Source of the DNA: Aulostomus chinensis | Lineage: Eukaryota; Chordata; Actinopteri; Syngnathiformes; Aulostomidae | Assembly (NCBI GenBank): GCA_037954235.1 | Contig: JBBMOA010000010.1 | Span: forward strand, 22,284,029-22,348,028 | Direction of reading: 5' to 3' | Length of the DNA stretch: 64,000 nucleotides | Shown here: positions 23,680 to 34,721 of the stretch, in pieces | Position numbering within the stretch: the first letter of the stretch is position 1 | Layout of the letters: every line of letters starts with the position of its first letter | Notes under the pieces: generated by a model | Databases searched by the model: none | What the model was told of the DNA's origin: nothing | The model's input: the letters and a program-made list of their open reading frames with translations, nothing else | Translations under genes and position numbers: made by a program

Positions 23680-24914
23680 ATGGAGGCATTTTTAGGGCTA
23701 CAACGGTATCAGCTTCTACAAAGACAGGGCTATGTAGTGATTATCAGAGCATCAGAATGTTCTCTTCTAATGTTATTCTCTAAACTGTCAGAGAATAACC
23801 ATAAAACATGAAGTCACATATGATCGTTTATTTAAATGTATGAAACTCTTCAGCTAGCACTGCAGGAAAAAAAAAAAAATTCAGTTTTTGAGCAGGTGCT
23901 AAAGTAAAAGACCATATTTTTAACAATCCACCTTTGAATTTACTTGGGTTTTCCATTTTTCTTTTGTTTGTTTTTTTGTTTTATTTTGTGGTAAATGTGA
24001 GAAGGAGGGTTGCTGTCAAAGCAGCAATGAAATTGTGGAGGACTGTTCTTTATCCTCATGATGGTACAGTATATTCAAGTTGGAAAACTGCAACTGTATT
24101 TCAGACTACCACAGGAAGCATTCTGCCTGTACATAATTAACAAACCTCCAGAGCAGAAACAGCTATGACCAGCTGTTAGCCTTGAGTCGCTGTGAAGAAA
24201 ACCAGAATTCAAAAAGGAGTAGTAACTCGCATTAAGTCATGCCTCTGACAGTGGACGTGGAGACCGAGGATAAAACTGATTGTAATAGAAATGCATTTAT
24301 AGCTAAATCAACCCAAAGCCGTGGACCTCCAGCTGAAAAAATTAGATTTGAAAACTTACAATTTTAACAATCAATTACCACACTAATAATTCATCAAATG
24401 AACATATATGTTCTGACAGAAATGATGTAAATGGATATGAAATCTAGAAGATGGTAAGGTCTTTGCATCTTGCGCTATAAATGAATATCATGAAGACATA
24501 GACGTTTCAAATGATTGCTGTAATACATGGTGTTATTTCTTTTATGCCTATATTATTTAAAAGGTATGATGAATTCTCAACACACAGCACATCAGAGAAA
24601 AACCTATATCTTGTTTTCATCTTACAATAAAAAACATTGTTTCTGTTTGTAGTTGAAAAGAAACAAAACAGCAGCACAAATTGCTGTTCGCTATTCAAAC
24701 TATGTTCTGTTCTATGTTAGCTAAATTAGAATTTATATGATACTAAATCCTAACATCATCACTTGGTGATGTCAATCATGCCAGTAGGAGAATGGGAGTT
24801 TAACATTTGAACGATGCACTGTGTGTATTCAACTTTGTAATCTTTGCTAAAACACAACTGACATGTGGAAAAGGAATTCAGCCAGTGTTTCCTTTATTTG
24901 TGAGAGGCACTCAC

Positions 24915-25115
24915 CTGTAGCACAGTCATGACCGGTCCAGTTGGGATCACAACTGCAGGTTCCCGTGTCTGCCAAGAAAGCTCCGTGTCCAGAGCACTGG
25001 TCCATACAGGAGGCCCTGGGGCTCTCACATCCTGGCCCACCCCACCCGACAAAGCAGTGGCACTCTCCCTGAACACACACCCCTCGGCCTGAGCATGTTG
25101 GGTCCAGGCAGTCAA
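24915..25115 (-). CDS. tenm4: tenm4 exon e10: EGF repeats 4 and 5
   Basis: This is a 201-nt exon, phase 1 on both sides, with acceptor CACTTGTAG|TT and donor ACAG|GTGAGT. EGF4 reads DCLDPTCSGRGVC then VQGECHCFVGWGGPGCES with six cysteines. EGF5 reads SCMDQCSGHGAFLADTGTC then SCDPNWTGHDCAT with five, since Phe stands where the third cysteine would be. That is the second of the two odd-cysteine repeats known in teneurins, used for disulfide-linked dimers. The CSGRGVCV block matches teneurin-4 better than the CSNHG form I recall for paralogues 1 and 3. Confidence 0.97.
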
Positions 25116-26592
25116 CTACAAGTGTTGAAAAAAAAACATTGTCAGACACACCGGCGGCCTGTTGTTTTCCTCCTTCAAAGACAAAATAGGATCTCTATTA
25201 GAGCCTAATAGAATAGAGTTGGATGCAGCTTAGATGATGCTGGCCTAACACAGGTACAACGAATGTACAAAGAGAACATGCAAACATTACTTGAACAGGC
25301 CCACAAGGTTTACAAACAACTGAAATAAATGGCTCTCTTTTATGGCACCAACCAGGTATTGCCCACGCTCCTGCTGGCACTCTCATAATGAAATGTCCTC
25401 CCCAAAGAGGGAGGGTGCTTTAAAAGTAGCATGTGTCTCAAAAATGAAAGCCATAATGATGAGAAGTTCAAAGCTACATAAACCAAAACACCATTAACAG
25501 AGTGTAAAATGAAAGACAGAGTAAAGTGATAAAAAGCCCGAGGCAGCAGCACGGCTAGGGCAGGAGAGCATGCGTGACTTTGGTTTATACAGTGTTTGAA
25601 GATCACTGAGGAAGACTTTTTTTGTAGTTAAAAACACTGCGAGAGTTCTATTAGTATGCAAATATAAAATGAATGCCTGTTTCAGTAGCATCTCTTCTCT
25701 TGACATATTTAATGAGTGCTAATTTTGAAAGGGACAATCATATTTTTACTGTTATTGTATCTATAATTTCAATTTTATTTTATTTTTTATGTCAGACAAT
25801 ACACACAGATGGCAAATGGATGCTGGGCAGCAGCAATGTCTGGCTGCTGTGAGCAGCACCAGACTATGGCAGCACCCCTTTACCATGACATAAATGGGTA
25901 TAAAGGCCGTTATAGTAAGACAAACAGGATCTCTCGCCTCTTAGCAGATGGTTTGGGCATGAGGCACAAAGATCAGAGGCTAACTGACAAGAAACTCTCT
26001 CCTGGCAATTAATCATTGTGGCTGAAGGTCGCACTGAAGAAAGGTAAAAATGTTAAAGGGCTCTCGTCCACATTCCCCTCCAGTCCTTATGGCTAACACT
26101 CCACCCAAAATAGAATGGGGGCCTATGGATGTCACACACCCCCATTTATCAAACTCCTGGGTCCATTTTTCATCTTGAAATGAGAGCCTTCAAGAGCTGA
26201 CAAACACAATGGCTCCTTCAATCTTATCTGGTCAAGCCTTATCCAGCACCATGAATGTGGAGCTCCCAATGGATTTACATCAGGTGTTGTGTCTGAATTT
26301 CAGACAATGAATGTACGTGTTTTATTAATGCAATGCTTTATATCTTTGACATATAGAGTATAGGTTACCCAGGTTGAATATTGCCAAGGGTTATGACTAT
26401 GATCGTCATAGTGTCCTCTCTTTTTTTTGGATAGATGGTGTTAAAAACAATCCACACAGTACACACACTTCATAACTGTTCCCATCACTCTTTTAAAATG
26501 TCAAGCAAGCTAAAATGGCAGTTCAAGCAGCTATATAATAGATAATTTTATATGTTTGATGTACGTTTACATAACGTTTCAAAAATCATTAC
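25116..26592 (-). other. tenm4: Intron 9 (EGF3 to EGF4), 1.5 kb
   Basis: No repeat array or gene-like feature is visible. Confidence 0.6.
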
Positions 26593-26787
26593 CTTCTTCA
26601 CAGTTTTCGCCTTTGTAGCCTGGGTTACAGATACAGGTTCCCACAATACAGGTCCCATGGTTACTGCAAGTGATGTCAATGCATTGGTTGGTGGGAACAT
26701 CACACTCTGAGCCCTTCCAACCGCTGTGACACATGCAGCGACCTTTAAGGTATTGACCATTCCCACTGCATAGGACTGGACAGGCAG
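26593..26787 (-). CDS. tenm4: tenm4 exon e9: EGF repeats 2 and 3
   Basis: This is a 195-nt exon, phase 1 on both sides, with acceptor TTTTCAAAG|CT and donor GAAG|GTAATG. EGF2 reads ACPVLCSGNGQYLKGRC then MCHSGWKGSECD and has five cysteines, because the usual third cysteine is Tyr. EGF3 reads QCIDITCSNHGTC then IVGTCICNPGYKGENCEE with six. In teneurins the odd cysteine of EGF2 pairs with the same cysteine of a second chain to make a covalent dimer; the sequence keeps that feature. The acceptor ends AAAG rather than CAG, which is a little weak. Confidence 0.97.
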
Positions 26788-27838
26788 CTTTGAAAAGAGC
26801 AGACAGCATACATCCATTTGAATGGACCTCTAAACCACCAGCATCAAAGAATAGTTAGTGTGTGCAAACTGCAAAAGCCTCAATCTAGTAATGACGTTCA
26901 GAGCTAAATGTGAAAAAGGTTCCTTTATATGTACAATGAGCGGCACAAATTAGTGCACTAGAGCATGCAGTTCAAATGTGATACACGGTTGAATAAAACC
27001 CAACAACAGCGTGTCATCACAATGCAAGCGTTGCTGTTGATGAAGAGTCAAATACAATGATAATCAACACATGGATAACAGCAGGAATTATGTATAAATA
27101 TGGAAGCAAAACTAACAACTTTTTTAATAAAATATTTATTTTTATATTATCTGAATCCTGAAGGCTAAAGTTGTCCTCTGTCCTGTGTTTTAACAGAATA
27201 CTCCATAGCATAGTGGCGGTAAGTGAAATAATTCCATTTTTGATCCCAGAGAGACAGACAGAGAGAGAGAGAGAGAGAGGGAGGGAGAGAGAGTGTGGTT
27301 GTGTTCAAAATCACCTACTATTAACTACTCATAGACTGTTCAGTCTCAAGTGCATGGCAGTGTAAAAATCCATGCACTACATACTCCAAACAAAAGCACA
27401 ACTGTTATTCAAACTAGCAGCATCAAATTATTTGATAAAAGGGGTTTTATTTTATGTTTTATTTCATTTTGTAACACTTGGAACTGCTTAGAATCTCTAA
27501 AAACATCACTGTAAATTGTCAGTCAGGTGTTATAAACTGACCACACTGAGTAGCTACCTGGTTACTTTGCGTCTGATATTTTTTTAAATTAAAAAAAAAA
27601 AAAAAAACAAGTTGTGTATTAATTGCAGAATGGAAAGAGCTTCATTAAACATAGTTAGAGAAAAAAGTCAAATTTGTACGGCCTAATTGAATAAGAGAAG
27701 AGATTTGAAATTAATCTCAAGATGAAAATTGCTCATTTCCAGTGACACACAATCTGGTCAGCAATTCAAAAGTGTATGTATTGTACTGTATGTGAATGCT
27801 AGAGCTGGAGATACGCATTGAATAAGAGAGTGACTCAC
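26788..27838 (-). other. tenm4: Intron 8 (EGF1 to EGF2-3), 1.1 kb
   Basis: It contains a (GA)n tract at about 27247-27293 and a poly-A run at 27590-27607. Nothing else is evident. Confidence 0.65.
27247..27293. repeat. (GA)n tract
   Basis: GAGA units with a few GACA and GGGA interruptions lie in intron 8. Confidence 0.85.
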
Positions 27839-27940
27839 CTCGCCCACAGTCGGGTCCTTTGAATCCTAAAAAGCAGTGGCATATTCCAGCCACACAGTCA
27901 CCGTTCCCAAAGCAGTTACTGGGGCAATCATCGATAGACT
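27839..27940 (-). CDS. tenm4: tenm4 exon e8: EGF repeat 1
   Basis: This is a 102-nt exon, phase 1 on both sides. The acceptor is CTCTTGCAG|AG and the donor is CGAG|GTGAGT. It codes one EGF repeat: ESIDDCPSNCFGNGDC then VAGICHCFLGFKGPDCGR. It has six cysteines in the teneurin spacing, so three disulfides are expected. The G+AG junction codon gives Glu after TTAI of e7. EGF repeats 1 to 8 form the rod in which teneurin dimers are held together. Confidence 0.97.
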
Positions 27941-30900
27941 CTGCAAGAGAGCAATCAGGAGCTTTTCTGAATAATGTGGTTTGAGAAACAATTTTCCTCC
28001 CACTCATTTTCTCTGGGTTGATTATTATCCCTGTGCTAATGACAGTGATAAGCAGAGGTTCCAGCCCCATAAACATTTCTATTTCAGTGAAAAATTGTTT
28101 TGAGTGCTATTCATCTTTCAACAACATGAAGGACTTTGCTACAAGAGTGAATAAGTCCGGGTTTCTACCAAAGTCAATTTCCAATCGTCATTTGACCAAA
28201 AACGTCTGACCCCCCCCCCCATGGGTACAGTCTCTGTATCACATTTTCTTCTATGGTCCAATTTGCAGTCTGCTTTATGTGGTGTATTTGCATAAACTGT
28301 GAGGACTCCAGACCGACTAACTTTTGCTCCTGTTTTGTCTATCTATCACAAAAGTAGGACATCTCACAAAGCAAAACATTTTTTTCTTAATAACGTAAAT
28401 AACCAAAATAAACTAAAACTACCATGCTCTGACTCCTCTAATAGATGGAAGCGGGACCACAGATCTCTGAGGTGCTTCACAGCAGCAGAACACTGAATCT
28501 TGCTTCTCTCACTGAATTAATCCTGAAATGGTGCTGAAAAATATTCAATCTTGTCCATTGCCTTCAGGCACCAGAAGCTCTAAGGCAAAACTTACAGAAC
28601 AAAGACTCTCTTGTAGTTCACAAAGGACTAGAAATGTGAGCTATGGATTCAGCTTCCCTGTACTCTGGAGAGTCAATCATCACTGAGGATGCAATGCAAG
28701 ACAGAGAGGAAAAGACAGAGAGACAGGGAGAAAGAGACAAACTCAGACTAGAGAAGAAGGAGAGAGGGGAGGCAGTGAGCAGAGACACACTGCCGATGTT
28801 CTTTGTGCTGCAGGCTTGCCTTTGCCATGCTGGGTTAGTGAAGGGATGCAGTGGAGACTATCCTTCAGCATAGTGGAGGAAAATCATCATTTTAGTGAGG
28901 TTTTGATGGATTCCAAGAAGAACATGTAGCAACAGTAGGAGGCTTGGGCATTTTAGCTCTGAGATATGGCAGCTAACAATGTGTGTGGGTGGGGTGATGG
29001 TAGGAAAATGAGGTGTGGTACGTGTGCATACTTGCCATAGAAAATTTCTCCCGGAGGTTTCTTGGCTTGAATGTTGCAGCTAATATGTACACTATATGGG
29101 GCAAAATATCTGAGCGGGGTTTTAATTTAGTGTTCATCTGGTAGTCTAACATCTAAGTTCGAGAGCCATTCATGGCAATATTAGGCAGACAGGTATTCTA
29201 CATTAAAACTGACACGTTAATTGACTGATCATGAACTGCAGTGCTTCCATTCTCAATGCTGACGCAGTTTAGTAGACTGTGCTCTCCCCATGTCTATTGC
29301 CTGTGTTTCCTCTGAGAGCCAGGAAGCCAGGCCATGAATATCTCTTAGCCACACACTCAACATAGGCCAACGCATAAATCATGGATTCAAGCAGGGCTTC
29401 ATTGAAATTCATTACCCTTCATATCAGGGGAGTTAACTATTGTGTGAGTCTCCAGTCAGTGAGGACAGAGTAGTGTGCAGGTTTAATCAGTGCCTTTCCA
29501 TGCACTCAGAGGATGCTCAGCACAGTTGAATGATGGGTGGTTATGTACAAAGGGAGCTCCTGCTACAGAGTAAGACAAAATATAGAGAAAGACATTGGCG
29601 CTGGGTCTTTGCTGCCTTTTGCTTTGCTTGCCTGTACAGGGAGTCGTGTCTGGGCTGAAGCATGCCTGGCACCAGGCAGCAGCGACAAATGGCTTCATGC
29701 TCCAGAGGGCTGTGATACAAAACATTCAGTGGGACAAATTTCACATTGCGATGAAGCCACAGCCAAGTAATGAGGAGAAGCTCAGATTAAAGACAGGGAC
29801 ACTCCATCCCCCCCTGAAAATATACTACGGAATGGCTATGTGCACCTTTCATTTAATGCATGTGGAGAAAAGCCTCAATGAATGTGAAATAAGATGTTTC
29901 TCCTGTCAGAAATACTAGAATTCCTGGTGCCTTTTAAACTATGTGGGGTGTGTTTCTCAGAGTGCCTGTTCTGAATATTGTTCGCGTATATTCTGTACCT
30001 GGGTTGCGCAATTTGAAGGTCAACTCTATCCCTCCATGGCTCAATACAATTCAGGCAGTTGGTGAGATTCAATTTCTGCTGAAGGGCACTTAACCGGTGA
30101 CCCATTTCAGAAAGGGCCCCTCTACCTCCCTCTGAGCTCCCGTGGGCAGATCAGCTCCGGTACGAATGAACAGAGGCAAAATTCTAGCTCTGCTCCACCC
30201 CATTCTATCCCCAACCCCATTCACTACACAGAATATCCAATCTAGCTGAGTTTTCTATGTTGCAAACCACAGGAGGCCTTCATGCACACCCTGTCGAGAA
30301 GAAATAAGCAAAAGTAAACATGCTGTCCTGACTCCCTCTCCTTGTCATATCATATAATATGTATTGAATTACAGCTGTTGTTGGAACAGCAGGAGGGGAG
30401 GGCATAGTGCATCTCTTGCCTGTCTCCACTTGGTGTTACATTGGTGTTGAGGACAGCTTCTCATCGATCTGCTGCCTGGCACAGCCCTTGTCACAGATGG
30501 ACTCTGGCCCAGGAGCTTTTAATTAAAGAGCATGTGAGAACAGCTCCCAGCTGCCATCCCTGTGAAAGTCGACACCTCGGGCCCTCTCACACCTTGCTTG
30601 ATAAAGTAGTGCTAATCAAAGTTGCTTTAGGGAGAACAAAGAGGTGCGTATAGCACAAATTCACCTCCACAAAAGCGGAGCAATGTCTGAAACACAGCGG
30701 TGCGCCACGCAGTAAGTCAAGAGGAGGGAAATATCATATCAACTTTGATATCTGGAGAGGAGATGGAAATTGGAGCAAATCGTGATCAAAAATGGTACTA
30801 GCAGGAGGGTACAATCACGTTTTCAATTGTATGCAAATGGGTCCCAGAAGCTGGACCCCTGATTCTCTCTGAAGACACTCAGACTAATGAGGATATTATG

Positions 30901-31140
30901 ATCCCTCAATGCCCTACTCAGGGGCATGGCAGGATGGCATTGATGTTCTGATTTTTGTAATATTCAAGTTCACCTTGATTAACCCGCTCTCTCTTTGGCT
31001 ATTAAAATCTGCCAATAGCTGACACTGCCTCAAGCCCAAAGTCTGAGCTGTTTGCAGTGAAGTGCTGCTGGCTGGTATTATAGGGATTATACGTATTGCT
31101 ATTACAGGTTTCAGCAGCAGGTCATGCCCAGGATGCTCAC
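27941..31140 (-). other. tenm4: Intron 7 (e7 to EGF1), 3.2 kb
   Basis: A short poly-C run lies at 28210-28219. Nothing else recognisable is present, and open frames on either strand are short and resemble nothing I know. Confidence 0.6.
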
Positions 31141-31351
31141 CTATGGCAGTGGTTAGGAAAGATACAGTTTCGGTTTCTTTTCCATCATTGTAGATGGCCA
31201 GGTGCCAGATGCCTGAGTCCATGTACTGGATGAAGCCTGTGTCATGTGTGGTGATTGGTACCAGGCTCCGCTGCATAGCCACAGGCCCCTCCAGACCGTG
31301 GATGTCCTGGGAAAGGAGCCGTCGCCCATCTAGAAGCTCCACAAAGTCAAA
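31141..31351 (-). CDS. tenm4: tenm4 exon e7: extracellular linker domain, second part
   Basis: This is a 211-nt exon, phase 0 in and phase 1 out. The acceptor is GTCTGCAG|TTT and the donor is ATAG|GTGAGC. It codes FDFVELLDGRRLLSQD, a variable loop, then TGFIQYMDSGIWHLAIYND and GKETETVSFLTTAI. The FxxYMDSGxWHLAxYNDGK block and the TTAI ending immediately before EGF1 are characteristic of teneurins. The mid-exon loop is the least conserved part compared with what I recall of the mammalian protein. It completes the membrane-proximal domain that begins in e6. Confidence 0.97.
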
Positions 31352-32453
31352 CTGCAGACAGATACACCGAAAGTGAGAACGACTGATGGATGAACCGCAG
31401 ACACACCATTAGAGTGACATGTGAGACTTGAGTGCTTTCAGTCCTCTTTATAGGAGAGAATCATTTGGTCTGCATGAATAACTCATCCTTGCAGAGTTTG
31501 AGTATTAGTCTTGGCACATCGTGGCTGGATAGGCTGCGATAATTTCATAGTCCACATATCTTACATGAAAGCCTTGTTTAAAACTATTAAAGTGAAAGAG
31601 GGAAGATGGGAGAAAAAATTAAAAGTTGGTGTTTACCAAATAACATCTACAAGGACTTGCTTCATATCAGTAGTGACTCAATGAATACCAATGAGACCAC
31701 ATTTCATTTTCATCTCCATAAGGAAGGGAATCTTGACTCATCTGCCACTCCATGTGTAATCAGTAACAGCTCGAAAACTCCACACTAAATTACTTTCTTT
31801 GAGGTAAAAATAGAGACGTGAGGCAAACATGATCTTTTGACTGAAAAATAAATCACATTGAGCGTTAATTCCAACAAAAATCACACTTGGAAAATTTGTT
31901 GTACCGCTGCTACATTTACAGAGGAAATCTAGACGCTGCAAACCAAGTGCCAGATGTGATTAATAACATGATATATCTCATTCTGTGTCGCACACAGATG
32001 GGAAATTAGTGTAGAGAAAAATCTCCCTCCGCTGGCCCCTTAGCCCTGTGTCTTTTGGTGATTCATTGATGATATTGAACCTGAGAGAAATTTACAGTAA
32101 ATCCTCTCTGTAACAAAGGAAATGATTCATAACACATTAGAGAGGGTTATAAATGGTTTCTTATTCAGCGCACGATCGTATTTGGTGAGATAGGTCTTCT
32201 TTGTAAACAATATCCCATTTTCATTCTGTAGTATGGAAAAAAAAAACTTGAATCTTCCTTCCATGCAGACATTATTTTAAATTGTTTCACACAGCAACCA
32301 ATTTGCCATTGGCTTCAGCAGGTTGCACCAACAACATTAGCATAAACACAGAAAACAGAGAATTTTGCCAGTGTTAGTCACCATAAACATTTAGATTTGA
32401 CACACAGCTGTTCACCAAACAATTAATGTAAATCACTGAAACACATTTCTCAC
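31352..32453 (-). other. tenm4: Intron 6 (e6 to e7), 1.1 kb
   Basis: No repeat or reading frame worth naming is visible in this intron. Confidence 0.6.
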
Positions 32454-32668
32454 CTGTGTGTGCGAGGGAGGTAGGCCTTTCCTTCCATAGATTCCCACTA
32501 AGGCATCTTTGCTCAGGGACACGTTAAATTTCAGGTACATGGGATGATCAATGAAGACCTGGGACCTCCAGAAGATACCAGGGGGAATTTGCTGAGCAAC
32601 CTTGCGCCCCACGTCAATCTCCCCCATATCTATATAGCTGTCATCTGGAAACAAGCTGTCCAATTTGC
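32454..32668 (-). CDS. tenm4: tenm4 exon e6: extracellular linker domain, first part
   Basis: This is a 215-nt exon ending in phase 0. The acceptor is TGCAATGCAG|GC and the donor is CACACAG|GTGAGA. It codes KLDSLFPDDSYIDMGEIDVG, then QQIPPGIFWRSQVFIDHP, LKFNVSLSKDALVGIYG and RKGLPPSHTQ. IPPGxFWRxQ and IYGRKGLPPSHTQ are among the best conserved stretches of the teneurin membrane-proximal ectodomain. NVS is a potential N-glycosylation site. The function of this region is not well defined; it forms a beta-rich stalk before the EGF repeats. Confidence 0.97.
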
Positions 32669-34556
32669 CTGCATTGCACACAGAGTAAATCGGTCAAAGA
32701 GATCACACTATTAATTCAGAATGCGGGGGCAGGACAGTTTGACCATATCCCAGATATTCAATCATTTCCATGACAGCAAAAGAAAAATTAAAATGAATGA
32801 ACCATAAGGACAGTGCCAGGAATTCTAGTCCCAGTTCCAGTCAAGAAAAATTAAAAGCGCATTGACAGCACAGCAGGCTAGTCCTTGCTTGAGCAAAATT
32901 CTATTCATGTCTTTAAGTCTGTTTTATTGCTGTGAAATAAAGAAGAAAAAATAAAGAAGTCCTGTTTAAAATTAAATGATGAAATGTATTTCAATACCAG
33001 GTAGCTTTGATTATTTCAAAGCACAGACATTCTGTCATTAAACTGCAGATCAAACCATGCAAATTTTATTGATGTCTTTGGTGTTTGTTGTTTTCAATGA
33101 TTTAACACATTTCAAAAAGGTTGTTTATTCAAGAAAAGATGAAATATCCTCAGAATATGATTAAAAGCTGGGACATATGGCATGCAAATGATACAAAAAT
33201 ACCTCAATACAATACAGTCTATAACTGAACTCACAGTGATTGAGCGTAAATTGTAACTACAGTCGAGATGGATCTCTAATGCTCGTACCGACTCAGGTAC
33301 TGGCAAACAGACTGCCAAGAATTGTCTGTATTATATTTTGATACTGGCCTCAGTGGAAAGGGAACATCTGTTTGCCCGTGTAGATAGCTGATTTCAATAG
33401 CCATGGCTACTAAAGCAGACGTGCATGCAAACTACCCTCAGGACGTGGTGGCAGAAATGACTTAAGGTGACATGTGGCATGGCAGATGGCAGTTTTCTCA
33501 AAAAAGTCCATCAGTGGTGATGGGTTTTAGCGGAGTAGACAGGCCAAACTCTGTGTCACCAAGATAGTATTTGCTTTACATAACGCTACAACACTGCGTA
33601 TTTATGTAGCACATTAGTGGCGTACTCATCATACTGTTTAAACAAATCATAAGCTGAGGCAAGTGATAATGAGCCTCATGGTTAAATAAATGGTTGGTAT
33701 TGTTGTGCAAGCTAGGCTATGACATTTATGCTTTGATGAAAAGACAGGACTTTAAAAGGAGAGGACTGCAGTGAATTGCAAGACTGCGCATATCTGCATC
33801 ACCTTGAGAAAACTCAAGATAGCTCATGATTGTTAGTGGTGACAGCGCCACAGAATGAGACGTATTCAGAAAACTATGGCTATTGATTTCCTATCCACAC
33901 CGGCTGCTGTATAGGGTATAAGCTCAGCTGTAGCTCTGCTTGTTGTTGGGTAAACACACTTTCTGCCATCTGTTAAATGAAAAAGACTGCTGGAGTCATC
34001 TATATGGTAATGACCCCTCTACCTATTGTAGTCTGCCAGTGGCAAATCACATGGTTAAATTCTGGCCCATTTGTTCAAGAAGGGAACAGAGCAAACTTTC
34101 CTCGAGTCAAGCAGTTGGTACCGTGGGGTGAGCACATGCTTTCTTTGGCTGCCAGGAAAGGCAGCCCAGGCTAGGAGATGAAAGGATCACATCCGCTCTA
34201 AAGGGGAGAGAGTGGCTAATCCCCCTCCAGCCCCTGGATACTCAGTCCCTTAAGCTGTCCCATTTTCTCCCTCCAGGAACAAATAACACTTTCCCACTTA
34301 CAACAACTTTCATAGGATTACAATGCAGATCTCTGTGCGTACCATGGAGGCAAGTGACCACAATGATACTGGATGACAAAATAATAGCGTAGTTGCAAAT
34401 GTCATCTATAAACTTTTGAGATTTGAAAAACTTTCCTTCGCTTTTTGTTTTTCAAGTCTGTACTGCCATCAACTGAGAGTCACTCAAGCAACTTTCAGCT
34501 GCATGTAACTGATAATAGAATAAATAAAAAAAATACCAGACCAAAGCTGAACTTAC
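32669..34556 (-). other. tenm4: Intron 5 (e5 to e6), 1.9 kb
   Basis: I see no repeat array, RNA gene or convincing reading frame here; it is AT-rich unique-looking intron. Confidence 0.6.
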
Positions 34557-34721
34557 TGTCATCTTTTCCCCTGCGTTCAGGTACTTCCAAGCCTGTGTTG
34601 CCTAGTGGCGGCAAGCTCAAGTCAGTCGGAAAAGGCAGGCCACTTGTATTGTCCTCGGACAGCTGATATATCTGTCGTTGCATGGGTTTCAGGTGCCAGT
34701 TTAATCCAAAAAGGTGCATGG
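34557..34721 (-). CDS. tenm4: tenm4 exon e5: first extracellular residues
   Basis: This is a 165-nt exon, phase 1 in and phase 2 of codon open at the end (A|GTAAGT completes as AGC). The acceptor is CCCTTTAG|CC. It codes AMHLFGLNWHLKPM, the sequence that follows the membrane helix, then a variable linker containing EDNTSG and PTDLSLPPLGNTGLEVPERR. NTS is an N-glycosylation sequon. AMHLFGLNWHL and the TDxSL...TGLE pattern are the points that most clearly favour teneurin-4 over paralogues 1 to 3, from memory of the family. I see no RxRR furin site in this exon. Confidence 0.96.

Larger units (their letters stand above)
21450..24914 (-). other. tenm4: Intron 10 (EGF5 to EGF6), 3.5 kb
   Basis: It holds a short insertion with a long perfect inverted repeat at 23560-23667 flanked by 12-bp copies, a (CA)n at 21796-21822, a CA/CG-rich tract at about 22590-22634 and poly-A/T runs. 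No gene-like frame is present. Confidence 0.75.
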
